Shown: positions 10,781 through 22,979 of the stretch, in pieces | Layout of the letters: the number at the start of each line of letters is the position of its first letter | Numbering within the stretch: position 1 is the first letter of the stretch | Origin: Salvia splendens | Lineage: Eukaryota > Streptophyta > Magnoliopsida > Lamiales > Lamiaceae | Assembly: GCF_004379255.2 (NCBI RefSeq) | Contig: NC_056046.1 | Location: 11,470,001 to 11,534,000 of the forward strand | DNA length: 64,000 nt | Direction of reading: 5' to 3' | Notes under the pieces: generated by a model | The model's input: the letters and a program-made list of their open reading frames with translations, nothing else | What the model was told of the DNA's origin: nothing | Database searches by the model: none | Translations under genes and position numbers: made by a program

Positions 10781-11237
10781 GAGCATCCACAAGAGTGGAC
10801 TAGTGCGCAGATTAGTCGCTAGTCCGTCCGCTAGTCGACTATTGCGATCGACTAGCGGTTGACGTACTAGCGCGACAGATGACCTCTCGTACGTCACATA
10901 TGGCGCTAGTACGTGTGCTAGTCCCTATTGTGGGCTCCCGATGGACTAGCACAGGTACTAGCCATTTTTCAATTTTTTTTAATTATATAATTTTTTTTAA
11001 TTATGTATGTTTTTTTAATTTATATAAAATGGTTGCATTTTCCTCGTATTCGTATCAAAATTTTAATTCCATATTTGTGTTAATTTGTGATTTTGTTTGT
11101 TGGGATATCCTAGTGCTAGTCCACTATTGTGCAGTGGGATGTTCTAGTGATGTGACAGTGCAGTGGCTAGTCCTAATGACGTAGCAGAAGGTGTTTTTGG
11201 TTAATCCTAGTGCTAGTCCGGTTTATTGTAGATGCTC
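10781..11237. mobile_element. PIF/Harbinger MITE (457 bp)
   Basis: Flanked by TAA on both sides (10778-10780 and 11238-11240), matching the 3-bp TWA duplication of PIF/Harbinger. The left end GAGCATCCACAAGAGTGG and the right end (complement GAGCATCTACAATAAACC) are inverted repeats. The interior is rich in CTAGT/ACTAG words near both ends and has an AT-rich centre with TAATTATATAATTTTTTTTA. No coding sequence. Confidence 0.8.
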
Positions 11238-11315
11238 TAATATTTGTGTTGTATTTATTTATTAAAATTGAAGTTGATTGTTTTACTTTTATTACTTTCT
11301 AAACTTTATTTGATA

Positions 11316-11551
11316 TTCCCTCTGTACCATTAAATATGCAACGTTTGCTTTTGTGCACTTATTTAAAAAAATTATAATAAATAACTAAAGTGGTGAAAAA
11401 AATAAAGTAATAGAGAGAATAATATAGAGGAGAGTCCCCTTTATAATATTCTCTTTTTTACTTTATTTTTTCTCCACTTTAATTATTTATTATCATTTTT
11501 CCAAAACATGTGTGAAAAAGCAAACGTTTCATATTTAATGGGACAAGGGAG
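11316..11551. mobile_element. Stowaway-like MITE
   Basis: TA-flanked, with long inverted repeats: left end TTCCCTCTGTACCATTAAAT, right end ATTTAATGGGACAAGGGAG. Internal AAACGTTTGC/GCAAACGTTT words also pair. Confidence 0.85.
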
Positions 11552-12060
11552 TATTAATTATTGAATATATACATAATTACGATATGGTTAAAATGAAATA
11601 TTAACATTCTTTTATAGTAAAATTCCTAAACTGGATAATTATTTGAGATTTTTTTGGAGAAAAAACTCGAAACTGCAAAGTAGCGGTGCAAATTGGATAT
11701 TATTAGACGAAGAAATCAATTATCAATTTTCTTCCAACCCAAATGCTCTCTCTCTTTTTTTTCAAAAAAAAAAACCATACCACGTTTTTGTTATATTTTT
11801 ATAAATATTAATTTTGTAGCTATTTTTGTTGAATTAATATTGCAATCACACGAAATTTATTTACATAAATACATTACTATTTTTTTCATCAGTGACAACC
11901 AAAATCCCATAAATTCGCTTTGCCAATAAACTTGGAATATACAGAATGTCAACCGAAAATGGCATAAAAATTGACAATAATTTTGATGCTGATGCCCAGT
12001 TAACGTGGACGGTGGACTCCTCTGTACATGAAGTCGTATGACTTGTGCTCTTATGGAGTA
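11552..12060. other. AT-rich spacer, no gene seen
   Basis: No recognisable gene or element; open frames here are short and without domains. Confidence 0.5.
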
Positions 12061-12326
12061 CTCACTCCGTTTTACCATAATTGAGGCGAAACTTTTCGGC
12101 ACGAAGTTTAAAAAATGGACGTTGAGTGTGTTGAATAAATAGATAAAATAAGTAAAAGAGAGAAAAGGGTGGAGAGAATAAGCTAGAAAGTGAATAAAGT
12201 AGAGAGAAAAAAGTAAGAGAGAGTAAAGTAAGAGAGAGAAAATAATTACTATATATGAAAATGACTAAACTAAGAAGAAACTTTTCGAAATGGAAAAATG
12301 ACTCAACTATGAAGAAACGGAGGGAG
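12061..12326. mobile_element. Stowaway-like MITE
   Basis: TA-flanked. Left end CTCACTCCGTTTTACCATAA, right end CTATGAAGAAACGGAGGGAG. Carries the GAAACTTTTCGGCACG motif near the left end and its partner GAAACTTTTCGAAATG near the right. No coding sequence. Confidence 0.8.
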
Positions 12327-13284
12327 TAATATATTGCAACAAAACTCTAAATTTTTGAATGTGACTAAACCCCTATAAAAATTGATTATTACTATTACAT
12401 AAAGTAATTCACTTTAATTTCCATTTGAGATTTCTGGGAATACAAGGATTTGTGATTTTGGTGAATTTGTTGTACATAGGTGATAGGTCGATAGAAAAGA
12501 AAAATAGTGTACTAAATTATTAGAATCATAAACTTGACGTAAATTTGACTTGAGGTGACAATTTGTACACTTTGGAGTAGTGGGTCATTGGAGTAATTAT
12601 GAAAATTAAAGAGTGGTGATGACTTTATAACTAGGCACAATAATTAAGTAAATTTTTTAAATCGAAAAGCCGTGTCAAATAGTAGTAGACTAGTAGTTAT
12701 TAGTAAATCCTCTTACGCCACCCACCTCATTACATCTCCACTAACCACATGTGTAATCGTAATAAATTTTTGAAAATGAATTACTACTAAAATTTAATTC
12801 CAATGTTTGAAATTTATCGTAATGACGGCCGATAACAAGAAAAGCAAAAACATGAAAAAAAGGAAATGCCTTAATTATTTGCCACTTGGGCTCATGATTT
12901 ATTGGCTGTATGACATATTGTGCCAAATAAGTATGATGATGTTGGTCCAAAAATCCTTAGGGTATGGCCCTAGCTACACCTACTATACAAGATTATCATA
13001 ATATAATACCATCATCTTAAATTGGTAAGTGGTGTGAGCGTGAATATGATATGTAAAATTATATTTTCAGATAATTTTTAAGACCTTATGACGCATTTGA
13101 TAAAAAAAAGACATTGTTTACGTAATTTGTTGAATGCGTATATTTTTCTATGGCGCTGTTGCAGCGTTAGTGGCCGCTGTAATTTTTTTACAAAGTGCAA
13201 TTCTATGACTACTAAATCGAATGTGTAGATCCTAGTATTATATATGAAGAGTAGACGCAACAAAAAAAATGATAAGAACTAGTA
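12327..13284. other. AT-rich spacer, no gene seen
   Basis: Open frames on both strands around 12740-13260 are short, overlap on opposite strands and show no domain. Confidence 0.5.
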
Positions 13285-13617
13285 AAGGCTAAAACTGGTC
13301 CTGAACATATGTCCATTTTATAATTTTGGTCTTATACTTTATCTTTTGAATTTTTGCATCATGAACATTTCAATTCGGATCGCAATTGATCCTACACTAA
13401 CAATTCCGTCAATTTTTGACCGATTTTAATGTTTTAACAGTCCCATTCGGGTTAAAACCGTTTAAAATCGGGTTAAAACCGTTTAAAAAATGACGGAGTT
13501 GTTAGTGTAGGACCAATTGTGATCCGAGTTGAAATGTTCAGAATGCAAAAATTTAAAAGATAAAGTTTATGATCAAAATCATAAAATAAGCATATGTTTA
13601 GGACCAGTTTTGGCCTT
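13285..13617. mobile_element. Foldback MITE
   Basis: The left arm (AAAGGCTAAAACTGGTCC onward) is mirrored by the right arm (ending GGACCAGTTTTGGCCTTT). The arms extend about 150 bp, with paired words such as CTACACTAACAATTCCGTC and GACGGAGTTGTTAGTGTAG. A short direct repeat of GGGTTAAAACCGTTTAAAA lies at the centre. No coding sequence; target duplication not resolved. Confidence 0.8.
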
Positions 13618-14175
13618 TAATCTTTAGGTAATTTAGATTATATTAATAACTTGCATAAAATGTGGATAAACTTGATATCATTAAGCCCATATACCTATTT
13701 TCTTGTGTCCACTATTGATCAACAAAGAGTCTTTCGAGTGAGAGAAAAAAGAATGACGAAGATGGAATTTGGAGAAGCTTCTTCAACTCCAGTGCCTCTT
13801 TTGAGTGAGGCCGCTTTGAAGGTTGCTGTCTCATAGATTTCTCCAATGCTACAACTTTCAATTTCAAAATATTCAGGTAATTATTTAAGATTTCATAAGT
13901 TTTATTATTTCACTCTTTGCATAATGAGAACCAGGCTACCAGCTATTCAATGAATGTCAAGTCGAAAAGTATTCGATGCCTACTATTTATTTCAACACCT
14001 TGTATTAGTTGAAAGCTTGTAGAGTACTATAGTTATCCCATGTGTTATAAAATAGATGTCATATTTTCCATTTTAATTTGTTATATAAAATTGTCATATT
14101 TTTATTTTAAGAAATTATATCTCATATTAATATATAAAACTATAATTTTTTTATTTGTTTTATAATAAAATATTA
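13618..14175. other. Spacer, no gene seen
   Basis: A small open frame at 13651-13836 has no recognised domain. Nothing else is supported. Confidence 0.5.
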
Positions 14176-14377
14176 CTTCTTCCGTCTTAGTTCAAATGAT
14201 TGACTGCTTTTCGGCACGTGTTTGAGAATATGATAGTAGTAATAAATATATAAAGTGGATAGAATGTAAAGTAAGAGAGAGAATAATGTAGAGTAAACAT
14301 TATTTTACGTTATTATCTCTTTTATTTTACTTGCTCTCTACTTTAATCAATTAGTACATGAGATAAGAAGGAGGGAG
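14176..14377. mobile_element. Stowaway-like MITE
   Basis: TA-flanked. Left end CTTCTTCCGTCTTAGTTCAA, right end AGATAAGAAGGAGGGAG. The internal AACATTATTTTACG segment and the GAGAGAATAATGTAGAG segment are typical of this family. Confidence 0.75.
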
Positions 14378-14954
14378 TATATTTTAAAATCTTGTGTATC
14401 AGCATATATGTGTTGGATGGAGAGCATATAGGAATTGGCGGCCAAGTTTTCGCTCTACTCAAGAAAAAAGTTAGTGACACTTTATGTTATTTGTATTATT
14501 CATAATATAATCAAAATGATGCTCAATTGTCAAACTCACATGTCACGCGGAATCCAAAAGTAACATTAAAATACAATGTATTCTTTATTTTTACTTTTGA
14601 AAGAATGAATGGCCATTGGCTCTCACTTGCCTACAAATTATATGATGAGAAATTACGTACATAAAGATGACGAATTTCGTTGTACAGAGGCACTTGACTC
14701 TAGATTTTTGTTTTTTTCTTGACGAATAATTAAATTAGATTTTAAAAAAAGGATTATTCTATCTGATGCCGAATTACATCTTCTATGATTCTATCGCATC
14801 TAGTATTAGTACTCCATATTTTTTAAAAACGATCATATGATTAACTTAAAGAATGCAATATAAAGCAGTGTCACAAATTCCAAATTCATCATCATAATTC
14901 ACAAGCAACGGCACTATGCTAAAATAATAGGAGTAGTATAGTAAGTATTAAGTA
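14378..14954. other. AT-rich spacer, no gene seen
   Basis: No feature recognised. Confidence 0.5.
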
Positions 14955-15144
14955 CTCTCACAATTCCACCGTAGTTGGGTCATTTCATTTTCTGTAATCG
15001 TTTTGAGAAAATAAATAAAGTTGAGAGAAAGTAGAATAAAAAAAGAGAATAATATTATTCTTTTTTTTGTTTTACTTTTTCTACACTTTAACTGAAACGA
15101 GTGCAGAAAATGAAATGACTCAACTATGATTTGAACGGAAAGAG
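14955..15144. mobile_element. Stowaway-like MITE
   Basis: TA-flanked. Left arm CTCTCACAATTCCACCGTAG and TTGGGTCATTTCATTTTCTG; right arm CAGAAAATGAAATGACTCAA and an end in GAACGGAAAGAG. The arms are long and well matched. Confidence 0.85.
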
Positions 15145-15172
15145 TACTACCAACTATGTTTAAAATATACTA

Positions 15173-15418
15173 CTTCCGTCCCCCAAATATTGTCCCACTC
15201 TAACCCGACACGAGTTTTAAGAAATGTAATGGAAAGTGAGTTGAAAAAGTTAGTGGAATGCAAGTCCTACTTTTATATATTAGTTTTATAATAAAATGTG
15301 AGTAGGAATGAGTTAATGGAATATGAGGTCTACTATTAAAAATGGTAAAAAGTTAAATGAGATAAATTTTGACGGAGTGACGAAAATAGAAAAATGGGAT
15401 AAACTTTCAGGGACGAGG
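15173..15418. mobile_element. Stowaway-like MITE
   Basis: TA-flanked. Left end CTTCCGTCCCCCAAATATTG, right end TAAACTTTCAGGGACGAGG. The body carries GTTTTATAATAAAATGTGAG and TGAGTTAATGGAATATGAGG, shared with the elements at 2214 and 4907. A second internal copy of the right-end motif (GATAAATTTTGACGGAGTG) suggests a composite end. Confidence 0.75.
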
Positions 15419-16537
15419 TAGTAAAATGCAACCGAAAACCAAATCGGAGCCATATCCAAACATACTTTATCAAATCCAGTATTAACTAAAGTTTTGTCCA
15501 AACAATCCCTACTTTTATTTTTGCATATTAGTACCACAGTAAGGTCCCATGTACAGGTATAGTGTGACGTGGCTGCTACTTGCATGGCCATAATTAAATA
15601 AGATAAATAGCATAACACGTGAAATAATATGGATTACGCATGTACGCCACTTGTAATAAATAATTGTTTTTGTTGTCAATTAGTGCTAGGTTTTTTAGTC
15701 GATTATTTTCCTTATAAATGGTCTGATTGGTCTCCAGTCATAGTTCGTCGAATTAAAACTTAAGGTTAGTAGCTTGACCTACTAATATAGATATTTGTTT
15801 GACTGAATTACGAAGGAAATTTTTATTGGTTCATTAAAAACTACGTGTAACTTTATACTAGCTAGGTTGCTTCTCTAAAAATGCAATGTCACGAGGCTCT
15901 TTTGCAAGTGTTTGCAATTTAAAAAATAAATAAATAAAGATAATCAAATATTTCATTGTTTTCAGTAATGGGAGGGATGAATTAGTAAAGTTTCAATCTC
16001 AATTATATTATATTACATTCGTATCTAATAATATATAAAGGTTTAATTACAAAACAAAATCATGAAATTTGATTAAATTCACCGTCCAAAATTTGAATAC
16101 ATGAAGTTTCGAAAAATCTCACGATACGATTTTTAGGACAAATCTGATGCTAAATTGATGAACGTGTAAATTTTGGTGATGTCAATGAAAAATTAAAAAA
16201 ATGTAAATGAATATTAGTGTGGCAACGCGTGAGACTAAAATCATTAAGCCAATTAATGCCAGAGAATCCATAATGGGGAGCCCTATAGCACGCCATATCC
16301 TCCACCATATCAGCATTTTATCCTCCTACCCATCCACCTGAAGTGGGATGCCTTATAGTCGGACGTATAGTTTTAACTACTATTTTGTATTTAATTTTTA
16401 TGTTTGCAAATATGTCAAACAAAATAAATAAAAAAGTACCACAATTTAAAGGCAAATCCTACATTTACTTAATTAAAAAAAAGTTAAAAGAGTGGAAATA
16501 AAAAACAAGTGCACTACAGTTAATAAGACTGGTCTAA
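15419..16537. other. Spacer, mostly empty; possible short PIF remnant
   Basis: No gene seen. At about 16262-16352 a 90-bp piece runs from GAATCCATAATGGGGAGCC to GAAGTGGGATGCC followed by TTA. The ends are weakly inverted and resemble PIF/Harbinger termini, so it may be a very short remnant. Confidence 0.35.
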
Positions 16538-16552
16538 AGCATTCCCAACTGG

Positions 16553-17275
16553 CGCTAGAGAGCATCGATCATCTTCTTGAGGTATTGAGTTTCATCCGGG
16601 TCGTCGCACTGCCTGAGGGCGTTGTGCGTGTCCAACAACGTCCTCTGCTTGGCGACGCTTACCAAGTCTTGTAGGCATGTGCAGCAACCGAAGTCGAGGC
16701 CGGGTTTTGTGAGGTCGTCGCCCTCGCCTTGCTCTTGTTCTTCGCAGCTTTGTTGCCAATGGGACGCCGGGAGGACATCAGTGTGCCGGAGCTCTCATCC
16801 TCATACATCGGCTGGTTGAGGTCCATCGGAGTGAGGTGCGTCGCTGCTCATATAATCACTAGTAGCGGTGTTCTTCGTCCTCTTCAACGCAGACGATATG
16901 AGCATAATCCCTCCATGGAACTTTTGCTTGTCCTTCACGATGAGCCAGGCGGAGTAGTGCTTGAACTCACCGTACATTGATAAGTACGACGCCAACGCTT
17001 TATCGCGTACATCAGACAAACTCTCGCCGCTGCCCTGCTCCCTCAAGCACTTCATGTATTCCGCCGAGAACCAGTTGAGTTGCTTCTTCACCTGATCCCA
17101 GTGCTTGCGAAGCTGCTCTCTCCGCCGCTTGTACGCGGCCGCCGGCTTGTTTTCATTTTAACGATCGGTGATGCGCTCCCAGTACGTGATTTGTCGTTGG
17201 TTGTTGGCAAACACCAGGTCCTCTGAAATATCAACCCAACACCTCGTCAGAAGAACGGTCTCTTTGGGGCTGTAG
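16553..17275 (-). pseudogene. PIF/Harbinger ORF1 (Myb/SANT-like) pseudogene
   Basis: Read on the minus strand, 17275-17092 encodes a SANT/trihelix-like start with a conserved Trp, basic residues and ITYWERITDR. It continues at 17091-16808 as WDQVKKQLNWFSAEYMKCLR and an FKHYSAWLIVKDKQKF motif, the NAM-associated type region that follows the Myb-like domain in plant PIF ORF1 proteins. A later frame has SSRRPIGNKAAKNKSKARA, the RPxGxKxAK motif of the same family, and a tail ending KKMIDAL before a TAG at about 16553. Defects seen: an in-frame TAA at 17158-17160, stops and a frame change near 16801-16810, and another frame change near 16670. In intact elements this protein assists the transposase in DNA binding. 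Here it cannot be made. Confidence 0.75.
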
Positions 17276-17335
17276 TTCGTTCTCCCTGGGGCTGTAGTTC
17301 GGTCTCTTTGGGGCTGTAGTTCGTTCTCCCCGGAT
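17258..17335. repeat. Tandem GGGGCTGTAGTTCG repeat
   Basis: GGGGCTGTAGTTCG occurs three times, spaced by alternating GTCTCTTT and TTCTCCCT segments, just upstream of (and overlapping) the start of the ORF1 pseudogene on the minus strand. Confidence 0.8.
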
Positions 17336-17589
17336 TCGATATTTAAAATAGAGGAAGAGAAGATAGAAGAGTGAAATAGAAGTGGTAAAGTGTGGTATAT
17401 ATATACATTCTAGAAGAAATTAAAAAAGGAAAATGTGTTACATCGTCCGCGTGACCCCTCAATGTGGCAGACAATACCGCGGACGATGCGTGTTTCGAGG
17501 CTATCGTCCGCGGACGATGAATATGGCATCGTCCGCCTTGCTACAGTGGATCGGGCGGGCTATCGTCCGCCCCACTGTGGATGCCCTAA

Positions 17590-18517
17590 GTTATTGAAAC
17601 CTTTTGATTTCATTTAAATTTTAAAAGATATGAAGAAATTTATGTGAATTTTAAGTTATTGTAAGGTGCGTAAACTTTTGTGTGATTCAACTGGATTAAT
17701 AGAACCCATGAACTCGATCAAAGTAAAGCAAACTTTTAGAACATAATTACATATTTAAGCGAACTAAATAGCAGTTCGAGGATCTACCAGTAACAATAGA
17801 ATTCAAAGTTTAATAACTCAATAGAATCAACGTGGAAATTTTGAATGAATTTAACTTTTCTTGGTTGTGTAATAATTTGAAATCACTATTTTTGGTGTTT
17901 ATTGGGTTAGATATTTTAAACATGACTTATTTAGGATTGCCCACTCTATCATTATTAAATTATTATCTCAATCTGAAATATATTTATTTATTATTCCTAA
18001 TTAAAAGAAGGTTTATTTTTTCAGTTGATTTCTAACTTTTGTTAGGACATAATCCTTGTTATAATGAGTGGATCTTAATGATCTTCGTTCCCCATCACAC
18101 CAAGTAGCATAGGTGAAATATAAATTTAATATTATCGTATTTAATTGTTAATCAGTGGATTGATTCTCATCTTATATATTGATTGCACAAGGAATATATA
18201 TTTCTTCCATCACCTTTTTAAATTAGGATTGGTAATGGTTCACAATTCTTAATTACTATCTTCAGGATGTCGTCAAGTTTCACATAAAGTAGACTGTAAA
18301 TAAGTTAAGCCAACTAACTAAGTGGAATTTTCAATTACAACAACAGACTTTGGGCCTCAATTCGGCCCAATATGAATATAACGGGCTTCCATTTCTATGA
18401 TTGCTTGTACCATTTAATTTGCTGATCATAGATTTTTAAAAATTCGGATTATCACATACTCATAAAACAGTGAAAGTATTGGCACCCATCAGTTTAGAGC
18501 CCAAAAATATCGGCTTA
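17590..18517. other. AT-rich spacer, no gene seen
   Basis: The open frame at 17832-18035 is hydrophobic but short and unsupported. No element recognised. Confidence 0.5.
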
Positions 18518-19289
18518 GGGCATCTCCAACCATCCTCAAAAACCTAAATTTGCAGTTGAAAACACCTCCAACCATACTCCAAAATCGATCCCAAAATGTC
18601 ATTTTTTTGCGTTTTTGAACAGTGTTACTCCAAAGATGGAGTAGCACTGTAGCAAACGCAAATTATTTCTGATAATTGCAAATAAATCCATCTTGTTGTG
18701 AGATATACCTGATTTATGGAGAATGAAGAACCTATTTGTTGAAGAAGATGAACCATAAACATTTACGCGAAAAAGACGATGCCTTTTTTTAGGTTTTTAT
18801 TTGTAGGTGGTCAAATGGGCTTTGGACTGATAATTTTAGTAAATAAAAGTAAAGCCTAATGAATTAATTTGAGTGGAAATGAATATATTTTTTTTTGAGA
18901 TTAGTAAATTTTTTATACTACTATTTAAATTGTTCACTGAGCAGTGGACGCATTTTTTATAAGTTGTCACATATTTCCAATTATTTGAAATTCAGTTTAC
19001 AATAAGTAGTATTAATTATTTTTTTTATAATATGTGATTATATATAACGTGATTTAATACTATAAGTAAATAAATCAAATAAATTATTGATAAGTATTGT
19101 GGGATTAATGTGTAATTTAGATAAATATGTAGGTAAGATTGAAAAAGTAAAAAAAATAGGTGAACATGGAATATTATTTTGGATTTGGGTTTGGTGTAAA
19201 TGCTTGGAGTAAAATTACTGTTTGATGTGACATATACTGAAAAATGAGTTTAAGTTTGAGTTTGGTGTAAATGGTCGGAGATGTGTCTC
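18518..19289. mobile_element. TIR element (PIF/hAT-like MITE)
   Basis: The left end GGGCATCTCCAACCATCC and the right end (complement GAGACACATCTCCGACCAT) are imperfect inverted repeats. Subterminal AACACCTCCAACCAT repeats the terminal motif. Flanks are TTA and TAA, compatible with but not proving a 3-bp TWA duplication. No coding sequence. Confidence 0.55.
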
Positions 19290-19588
19290 TAAATAAGACT
19301 AAAAAAACATGTATTCCTATTTAACGGTTAAAACATTAGTTAAGGAAAATTTTATAGACATTTATAATTAAATTATTAAACTAAATACTTACTACCTATT
19401 AAATTAAAAAGATGAATATGCTCTTTTATTATTTCTTGGAGGTAGTACTATTCAAGTTTCATTAGTTTAAAATGTGGAAATAAACCCAAACCCTTGATTT
19501 GATTAGCAGCGATCTTTGACGGGATCAATTTCATCATCGGAGAAGTAGGAATCAATTCCAATTTCAAACCTCCAAAATTCGAACCAAA

Positions 19589-22500
19589 ATGCAGCAGCCA
19601 GCTGCTCCACCACCGGCTCAACCGCCTCCGGCGCCGGCGGGTAATGCCCCGCCCAAGCAGGTGGCGCAAGCGCTGGAGCAGCTCGGCCAAGCTGGACGGC
19701 TTATTGCCGATGTGCGGCTCGGGGCGGACCGGTTGCTGGAAGCCTTATTCTTCGTGGCCGAGAAGCCTCATCACCAATATTCTGCCAAGTGTTTGAACTT
19801 AATCCTCAAAGAAGAATCCCTAATGCGCCAATACCTCGTCAATCTCCGCGCGATTGGTCAGTATACTCACAAAAACGTCTATATGCATCCATGATTTCAT
19901 TCGTACAATTTGTTGAATTTTGTTTGAACCTACTATTAATTGTGTGTAATTGGAATTGATTACTCGCATTCACGCAACTTGGTAGGAAGCTTGAGTTGGG
20001 GTGTGATTTTGGGCATTTTGGTGTGATAGTTGTAATTTCACCCGCTAGCATAAGGAATGCGAATTATATTTATGACCAAATGGCCATTTGGTAGTTAGCT
20101 TAAATTTTGGTTGAATCAAAGATGGATTGTAATGTATGACATGGACATACTCAGCGAAATGAGATGAGATCATTGTAGGAATCTTTCATTTGTGTTTTTC
20201 TTATGATTGTTTCCTGTGAAGGTTTAATATATCACATGTTTTTATTGTCTAGTGTTAGTGTGCTTTTCTTAGGCTCTGTAGATTGAGCCATTGAGGAACC
20301 TTAAGTAGCAGTTTCTGGATGTTGTATCTTAGGAACTGAGATATAAAGCTACGGTCCAATTAGTTATAATCATAGTAGTAATACTTAAATTTCTTCTACA
20401 CCAAACTCCATTTTTGAAATGTTTGCTAACCTTTTTGATCCATGTTGGTAGTCAATGAAGTCATGGAATAACTTTAAAATTTTATGGGTATTTTCTGGAC
20501 GGGCTTGGATCATACAAACCTGTTGTATCTATCTTGTATTTGTTGCTCTTTCACCTTTCTTTTTAGATTACTGCATATTTTGTGCATTTTGATATGGACT
20601 TCAAAATGCAAAATTTGACATATTTTGTGAACCAACTCATAACATTTTTCTCTCTTTGTGGGTCTTCTCTTTTATCTCAATCTGCACGGAGGGAAAAATT
20701 CTCACTGTTTGTGGTCATAAAATGTGATTTCGCATGATATGATTTTGTGTTTGTTAGGAAGACAGCTGGAGGAATCTGGTGTATTAAATGACTCTCTCCG
20801 TTCACGTAGTAATTCTTGGGGTCTCCACATGCCTCTGGTCTGTCCAGATGGAGCTGTTGTTGCCTACGCATGGAAGCGGCAACTTGCTGGCCAGGCTGGT
20901 GCATCTGCTGTTGATCGAACCAGGTATGCTTATTTTATACTGAAGCTAAAGGTGCAAAAAGTTGGCTATTGCTGGGCTTGCCTAAAGAAAAGGATATACA
21001 GCAACCCCAACCTAGGCTAGCTATTGATATCTTGGCCTGTTCCACTATCTGGCCAGCATATTACAGATCAAGGCAGATTAGTTAATCCAATTCGAAATGC
21101 TGTTATCCATGGATATTTACTCTTACTAGGAATGAATTGCAGAAAAAAATTGGGACTGCAGTGATCCTAGAGCAGTATCCTGAAAATTTATATTGGATGC
21201 TTGTGACACTCTTCTTTCAATACATGTTTCTGATTTTAATCAGATTGGTGCTCACTCGTTCATGTTACCCTTCTAGCACAATAATTTATGCAAATAATTT
21301 CAATTGATGCCATGAAAAGTATAACCTTAAATATGACATAGTTATATTGTGCTGGGTAAATAGATTGCTCTTGCCTCTTAGTATAATTTTAATCTGGACT
21401 GGATGGGTTTCAAATTTTCAATTAATTGAAAACTAAACATTCATGCTTATATATGAATGTATATCTCTCTCAAAAAGTTCAATATATTTGTCATAAGTAT
21501 TTGTTTATTTGTGGTTTTGCATAGGCTGGCACTTAAGGCATTCACAGATCAAAAGAGGCAATTTTTCCCGCACCTTGCCGACGATTCTGTTTTAGAACCA
21601 GCAACAAAGAAGCACTGCTGTCCTCTGCCAATATCTTATGAAGAGATTGGTGATCTAAAAACAGTGAGTGATATGCTGTCTCATCTAGAGAAAGAAGTTC
21701 CAAATCTTCAAGCATGTACTTACCAGCGGATGGAGTGGTTAAAGAGAGCATCGTCATTGCCCTCTTCGGCAAATGAAAACCCCACTGAGTCAACAAAAGA
21801 TCTTAGCTTCCCAAGCACAAGCAAATGGAGAGAACATCCAGAAATGCATGCTGCAGATAAAGCTGCTGTGATCGAGTTACTTCTCCCCTCAGTTTTCAGA
21901 GCAATAGTATCATTACACACAGCAGGATCTGTGGATCCTGATGCAGTAGCTTTCTTTTCACCTGATGAGGTGATTTAGTAAGCTATGCTTGAACGGGCTT
22001 TATTTTCTTATTCCTCTAATCATTAACTATATTGCTTGAAGCGGTTTTCCATGCTTCTGGTGAAGGCTTCTGTGAACTGCCTTTGCAGTTATGTTTTGTG
22101 CCTTAAGAGGCTGATTATCGTGCACATATAAGGAAGGAGATAAAGGCTTCGTTATGATAATCTGCTAGATACTGTAGTTTAATAGTAGTTTATTGAAGTA
22201 ACTAGGGAGAAAGCCCAGCTTTCACTTGATATGTTTTGGTATAATGAGTGCCTACTGCTAGATGTTTTTGTTAGTGTTCCTGTTAATAATATTGCTTATT
22301 TCCTGAGTTTTCAATTTAAGAGTTGTTTTTTTGGTACCCAGTCTGAATTTCAACTTAGATCTGATGCATTACTGTTAAATTTCTTATGAAGGGTGGCAGC
22401 CATTTGCATGCACGAGGTTTTTCAACTCATCATGTATTTAGGCACGTCTCGGTAAGAGGTTTTCAGCACTGACGTCTACCCATTCCCAGTACATTTGGAT

Positions 22501-22979
22501 ACTGAAATTATCTCCTTGATAAATTGTTCCTGCAGGAACATGCTTCTATGGCTCTGCAGTTCTTTATCTCCGCCCATCCAAAAATGGCCTTGCAGCTTTT
22601 GCTGGTACTCATATGATCTGTAACTAATTACGTGAAGGTGTTTAAGGTTTAAAACTACATTTTTCATTTTGTTGCAGCACTGGGTTTGCAGTTATCAAAC
22701 ACTGTTTGTGAAGATGTGCAGGTAAATATTCCTACACTCATTCCTTCTTCCTTGTTGTAGAGTATTTTCCTAGTAGTGAGTTTTTGGTGATTACAACTGT
22801 GCAGCAAGTGTGGGAAGCTACTAGCAATGGACAAACAATCAGGGTTGGTGTTGCCTCCCGTGAAGCGTCCTTACTGCTTCACGTCTGCTACAAGTACGTC
22901 AAAGAACTCGCCTACTGAAAAATGCAACCTCAATCTCATTCAGGCTTTTCACATAGGCTGCTTTTCAGAGGATACATAG
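19589..22979 (+). CDS. MED27: Mediator complex subunit 27
   Basis: Seven coding exons by frame and GT-AG sites: 19589-19856, 20758-20923, 21525-21969, 22392-22451, 22536-22604, 22678-22721, 22805-22979, giving 1227 nt and 408 residues, close to the length of plant MED27. The start is the ATG before the Pro/Ala-rich N-terminus (MQQPAAPPPAQPPPAPAG). A conserved helical segment with VAQALEQLGQAGRLIADVRL follows. The C-terminal Med27 region has the Cys-x2-Cys pair in KMCSKCGKLLAMDK, the LPPVKRPY motif and the ending FHIGCFSEDT. From family knowledge, MED27 is a tail/upper-body subunit of Mediator, which links DNA-bound activators to RNA polymerase II in the nucleus. All seven exons join without a frame break, so the gene looks intact. 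Exon 1 is GC-rich, unlike the AT-rich DNA upstream. Confidence 0.93.

Larger units (their letters stand above)
16538..17586. mobile_element. PIF/Harbinger element carrying decayed ORF1
   Basis: TAA flanks the segment at 16535-16537 and 17587-17589. The left end AGCATTCCCAACTGGCG and the right end (complement GGGCATCCACAGTGGGGCG) are imperfect inverted repeats with the GCATCCACA core common to the other PIF elements of the window. The right subterminal part is full of ATCGTCCGC words. It encloses a broken Myb/SANT-type ORF1 on the minus strand. No transposase is present, so it would depend on another element. Confidence 0.65.
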
